Assembly: GCA_013400975.1 (NCBI GenBank) | Contig: WBMZ01000270.1 | Location: forward strand, 62,001 to 126,000 | DNA from: Atrichornis clamosus | Taxonomy: Eukaryota; Chordata; Aves; Passeriformes; Menuridae | Direction of reading: 5' to 3' | DNA: 64,000 nt | Part shown: in pieces, positions 61,426-64,000 of the stretch | Layout: the number at the start of each line of letters is the position of its first letter | Numbering within the stretch: position 1 is the first letter of the stretch | Notes under the pieces: model-generated | Told to the model about the DNA's origin: nothing | What the model saw: the letters and a program-made list of their open reading frames with translations, nothing else | The model's database searches: none | Translations under genes and position numbers: made by a program

Positions 61426-61872
61426 TCGAACAATACCCTATCTGCAAAGCTATCAGTGATGAGTGGAGAAGGGGGTGTCATGCTGCTTTGGGTGTTGAAT
61501 ATTGCTGAAACCAGCCTACCTCATCCATCCCAAAGTTAAACCTGCTCATAGAGAGGTGAAGATGTGGCAGACCTGGTATAAAGTACAAATAAGTAAAAGT
61601 ACAAATCAGTGATACTACTTATAAGTAAAGATGCTGTGCTAACACAGCTGACCCAGAGACATATGACTGTCAATCATACAAAAGTCCAGTTCCATCTTTT
61701 AATGGGAGGATATTCTAACAAAACCTTTCTTGGAGTACCTGTGGAGATTCCGCCCTTCACTGGGGATGCCCCTCAAGGTTACTCCTCAAGGCTGAATGAA
61801 AGAGATTTGCCCATGGCTGTTAGCATGGGTGAGTAACATCAATCTCCACTTAATTATTTTTGCTAGCTTTAG

Positions 61873-61942
61873 TATAATTCCTTCAATATTATTACTTAAA
61901 TATAATTTCTTCAATATTATTTCTTATATATAATTACCTCGA
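61873..61942 (+). repeat. 28-bp tandem repeat, about 2.5 copies
   Basis: Units beginning TATAATTCCTTCAATATTAT, TATAATTTCTTCAATATTAT and TATAATTACCTCGAT start at 61873, 61901 and 61929, an exact 28-base spacing with a few substitutions. Confidence 0.9.
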
Positions 61943-62040
61943 TAGTAGTGCACTATCCTAGTAGTTATAGGTATCCAGACTGTGTAGCAAATAATTATGA
62001 CTAAGATATTTTAGTTTAATTATCAGCATAAAAAATTATT

Positions 62041-62046
62041 TATATA

Positions 62047-62085
<39 letters not shown>
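62041..62085 (+). repeat. TA/TG dinucleotide microsatellite
   Basis: TATATATGTGTGTG followed by an uninterrupted TA run to 62085. This is expected to be length-polymorphic and able to extrude cruciforms. Confidence 0.95.
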
Positions 62086-62088
<3 letters not shown>

Positions 62089-62316
62089 GTTTGATATTCT
62101 TAATCCTGAGAGACAAAGTTGTATAAAGGCTCAATTACATCTATATTATCTTTTAGACATAAACTGCTGGCAAAGTCTGAGATTAAGATTGGATACAGTC
62201 ACACTTCTGTGAGAGGGAGTTCAGAGGGCAAGAGCTTCTTTCTGCACCCTGTGACTTAACAGGAGGGCTTCTTTAACAAACTTTGCCTGAAGCTCCCATT
62301 CTGCCCGTGACTGTTT

Positions 62317-62413
62317 TAGTAGAAGGTGTCCCTGCCTGTGGTGGGGTGGTTGGAACTGGATGATCTTCAAGGTTCTGTCCAACACAAACCATTCTACAAC
62401 TCTATGATTCTAT
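62317..62413 (+). mobile_element. CR1 LINE, 3'-tail fragment
   Basis: TTTTAGTAGAAGGTGTCCCTGCC, GGTTGGAACTGGATGATC and TCCAACACAAACCATTCTACAACTCTATGATTCTATCA are the last ~100 bases of CR1. The fragment repeats about 35 bases of the element already present at the end of the 61.2-kb fragment, so the two are separate copies and not one interrupted element. Confidence 0.85.
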
Positions 62414-63119
62414 CACCTGTTTCTTTTCAATGGGACATTTTGAAAATATTGTAAATTTGGAAGCATAAAACAGTAGGTTTATAAGAGTTTAAGATTAAAT
62501 AATTGGCACAAATGTATGCTGCAGAAATGAGTGCTTGTGAATTCTAGTAGAACTAAGCAGGTAGTGCAGACAAAATGCACCATATAGAAGGTAGTGCACA
62601 AGGGTCCTTTAGCTGTGTCCATCCAGCACTGTAGAAATAGCAACAGGTATTTCAGCAATGGCCCTGTACTGATTAACCTTTGCTGGGAAGATGAAGCTCT
62701 TAGGACTCCATACACAGTAAATGCCTACTCTTGACACCCACTGCAAGGAATAGACAGGTCAAACCTCAGATAAAGCTTCCTGAGCTGTATTTACATCCTT
62801 GAAATATGTGTTCAGTACCACTGTTGACTGCATATGAGAGTGGGAAGAAGCATCTGCCTAACATTCAGCATGCCAGCTGGGGAGAAGTACTCCTGGGTAT
62901 TGAAGTCCATTGATTTGGCTGCTCTTAACAGTACCTACTTCTAGATTTTACAAAAAAAATGCATGAGAAAATCACAAGCAAGAAACAACTTATTTAATGA
63001 AACTATCTGTTAATCATCTCATAAGACAAGACCTATCTGTATGAACAGAGAGTAACTTCTGTCCTCAATATTAAAAACCTGGTCTTTTTCAAAAGAGTAG
63101 GAAGTAATTTCCAACAATC
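62414..63119. other. Unique DNA, no gene seen
   Basis: No repeat, exon or RNA gene is recognised. Confidence 0.6.
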
Positions 63120-63600
63120 CTTCTTGGGGGAGCAACTGGTACACTGGATGTGGACATGGGTCCTATCCAGAGGAAACTCAGGAAGCTGGAGGAGAGGCCA
63201 GCAAGAGCCACATAAAGTTCAACAGCACCAGAGGTAAAGTCCTGCACCTGAGGCTGCGCCGTGCTGCGATACAGGCTGTGAGCTGACTGGCTCAGTGACA
63301 TATCTGCAGAAAAGGGTGTGGGAACCTGGTGGGTGGGAGTCAGCCCTGGCAGCAGTAAAGCCTAAACATATGCTGAGCTGAATTACCAATTGCATAGGCA
63401 GACAGGCGGCTGAGGACATGATTTTTTCCCTTTATTTTACACACAAGTGGTGGCACCTGGAAGCTTCCAGCTTGGTCCTCTCCGCTATGAGTACAAAAAA
63501 GATGTTGAGAAACTGTAGAGTCCAGTAAAAGGCAACAAAAGTTATTGGGGGAAGAAGCACTGGGCATATGAGAAGCTGGTTCTTCTAAGACTCCTCAGCT
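63120..63600 (+). mobile_element. CR1 LINE, decayed ORF2 fragment
   Basis: The plus strand carries CCTATCCAGAGGAAACTCAGGAAGCTGGAGG, AAGTTCAACAGCACCAGAGG, AAAGTCCTGCACCTGAGG (KFN..KVLHL), GACTGGCTCAGTGAC and GCAGAAAAGG. Later come GAGTACAAAAAAGATGTTGAGAAACTG and AGGCAACAAAAGTTATTGGGGG. The order matches CR1 ORF2 after the polymerase active site. Many indels and stops show an old copy, truncated at both ends. Confidence 0.65.
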
Positions 63601-64000
63601 TCACATAGTAATATGAATTCTTGTTTTTCATTTCTGATGGCAGAACCGATTTCAAACATTTGTTGAGAAAAGTTGTAATGATGTCTTGAAGAATTGGAGA
63701 AAGTTGTGAAGTAAGCTGAAGAGAATATTTTTCCTCCATTACCTCAAAGAATCCCTTTTCATCAAAAGATATTGAATGTTTAAAGGCCGTAAATGACTAG
63801 TAAGAATAAAACTTTGCAATTCCCAAAGCAAGACTATAATGAGCACTTTTAAACACTTAGGGATATTATGTAGCTGTCAGAGCTGCTATGCTTTAGGATC
63901 AAAAAGAAAAAAAGGAGAGAGAAATGTTATGCAGTGAATAAAAGTGTTATCAGACTCAGTGGGGTGAAAAAAATGCTCACCAGAAGTTTAAGGTTCTCAA
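63601..64000. other. AT-rich unique DNA, no gene seen
   Basis: Purine-rich A/G tract near 63900-63922. Nothing else is recognised up to the window's edge. Confidence 0.6.

Larger units (their letters stand above)
61426..62316. other. AT-rich spacer between two CR1 fragments
   Basis: Contains a 28-bp tandem repeat and a TA microsatellite, listed separately. A frame at 61609-61836 (75 codons) has no recognisable domain. Confidence 0.55.

Noticed and set aside
61200..62413. A single CR1 interrupted by a 0.9-kb insertion
   Set aside because: The two CR1 parts cover the same consensus stretch with several differences, so they are two copies.
1..64000. CRISPR arrays, operons, phage or plasmid modules, integrated viral coding regions
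   Set aside because: No regularly spaced direct repeats, no closely packed coding genes and no retroviral or other viral coding remnants were seen. The DNA is vertebrate non-coding.

Overview
The window reads as AT-rich non-coding DNA from a bird nuclear genome, probably intergenic or deep intronic. The assignment rests mainly on nine or ten copies of CR1 LINE sequence, including the bird-typical CR1 3' tail (ATTCTATGATTCTATGA or close variants), and on retroviral LTRs of the kind seen in birds. Two elements (the LTR at 20017-20573 and the CR1 at 46325-47171) resemble passerine families as I remember them. That narrower placement is an inference that a repeat-library search would settle. There are no bacterial-type operons, no CRISPR array and no intact protein-coding gene that I can support. 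The longest open frames are chance frames or remnants of CR1 reverse transcriptase.

Layout: 1-3260 is featureless AT-rich DNA. A single CpG island lies at 3330-3960, with a CRE, an E-box and plausible splice donors on both strands; it is the only promoter-like place in the window. A weathered LTR end lies near 6.8-6.96 kb, and a 5S rRNA-like relic near 10.65-10.72 kb. A tandem pair of minus-strand CR1 copies occupies 15.8-17.4 kb. A solo LTR with a perfect 6-bp target-site duplication lies at 20.0-20.6 kb. About 9.6 kb of unique AT-rich DNA follows. A decayed CR1 reverse-transcriptase fragment lies at 30.2-30.9 kb, a short CR1 tail at 36.9 kb and a minus-strand CR1 at 40.4-41.2 kb. The span 46.3-50.7 kb is a cluster of three plus-strand CR1 copies. 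A probable second solo LTR on the minus strand lies at 58.75-59.38 kb. Three CR1 fragments sit between 61.2 and 63.6 kb, among tandem and TA repeats.

No genes act together here. The biology visible is repeat insertion and decay in a gene-poor region. It also holds one CpG-island promoter candidate, probably for a non-coding RNA or a distant first exon, and a few AT-rich blocks dense in TAATTA motifs that could be conserved enhancers. I found no previously undescribed system. The observations most worth checking are the CpG-island promoter, the six-unit 10-bp repeat inside the solo LTR, the 5S-like relic and the homeodomain-motif cluster near 32.4 kb.
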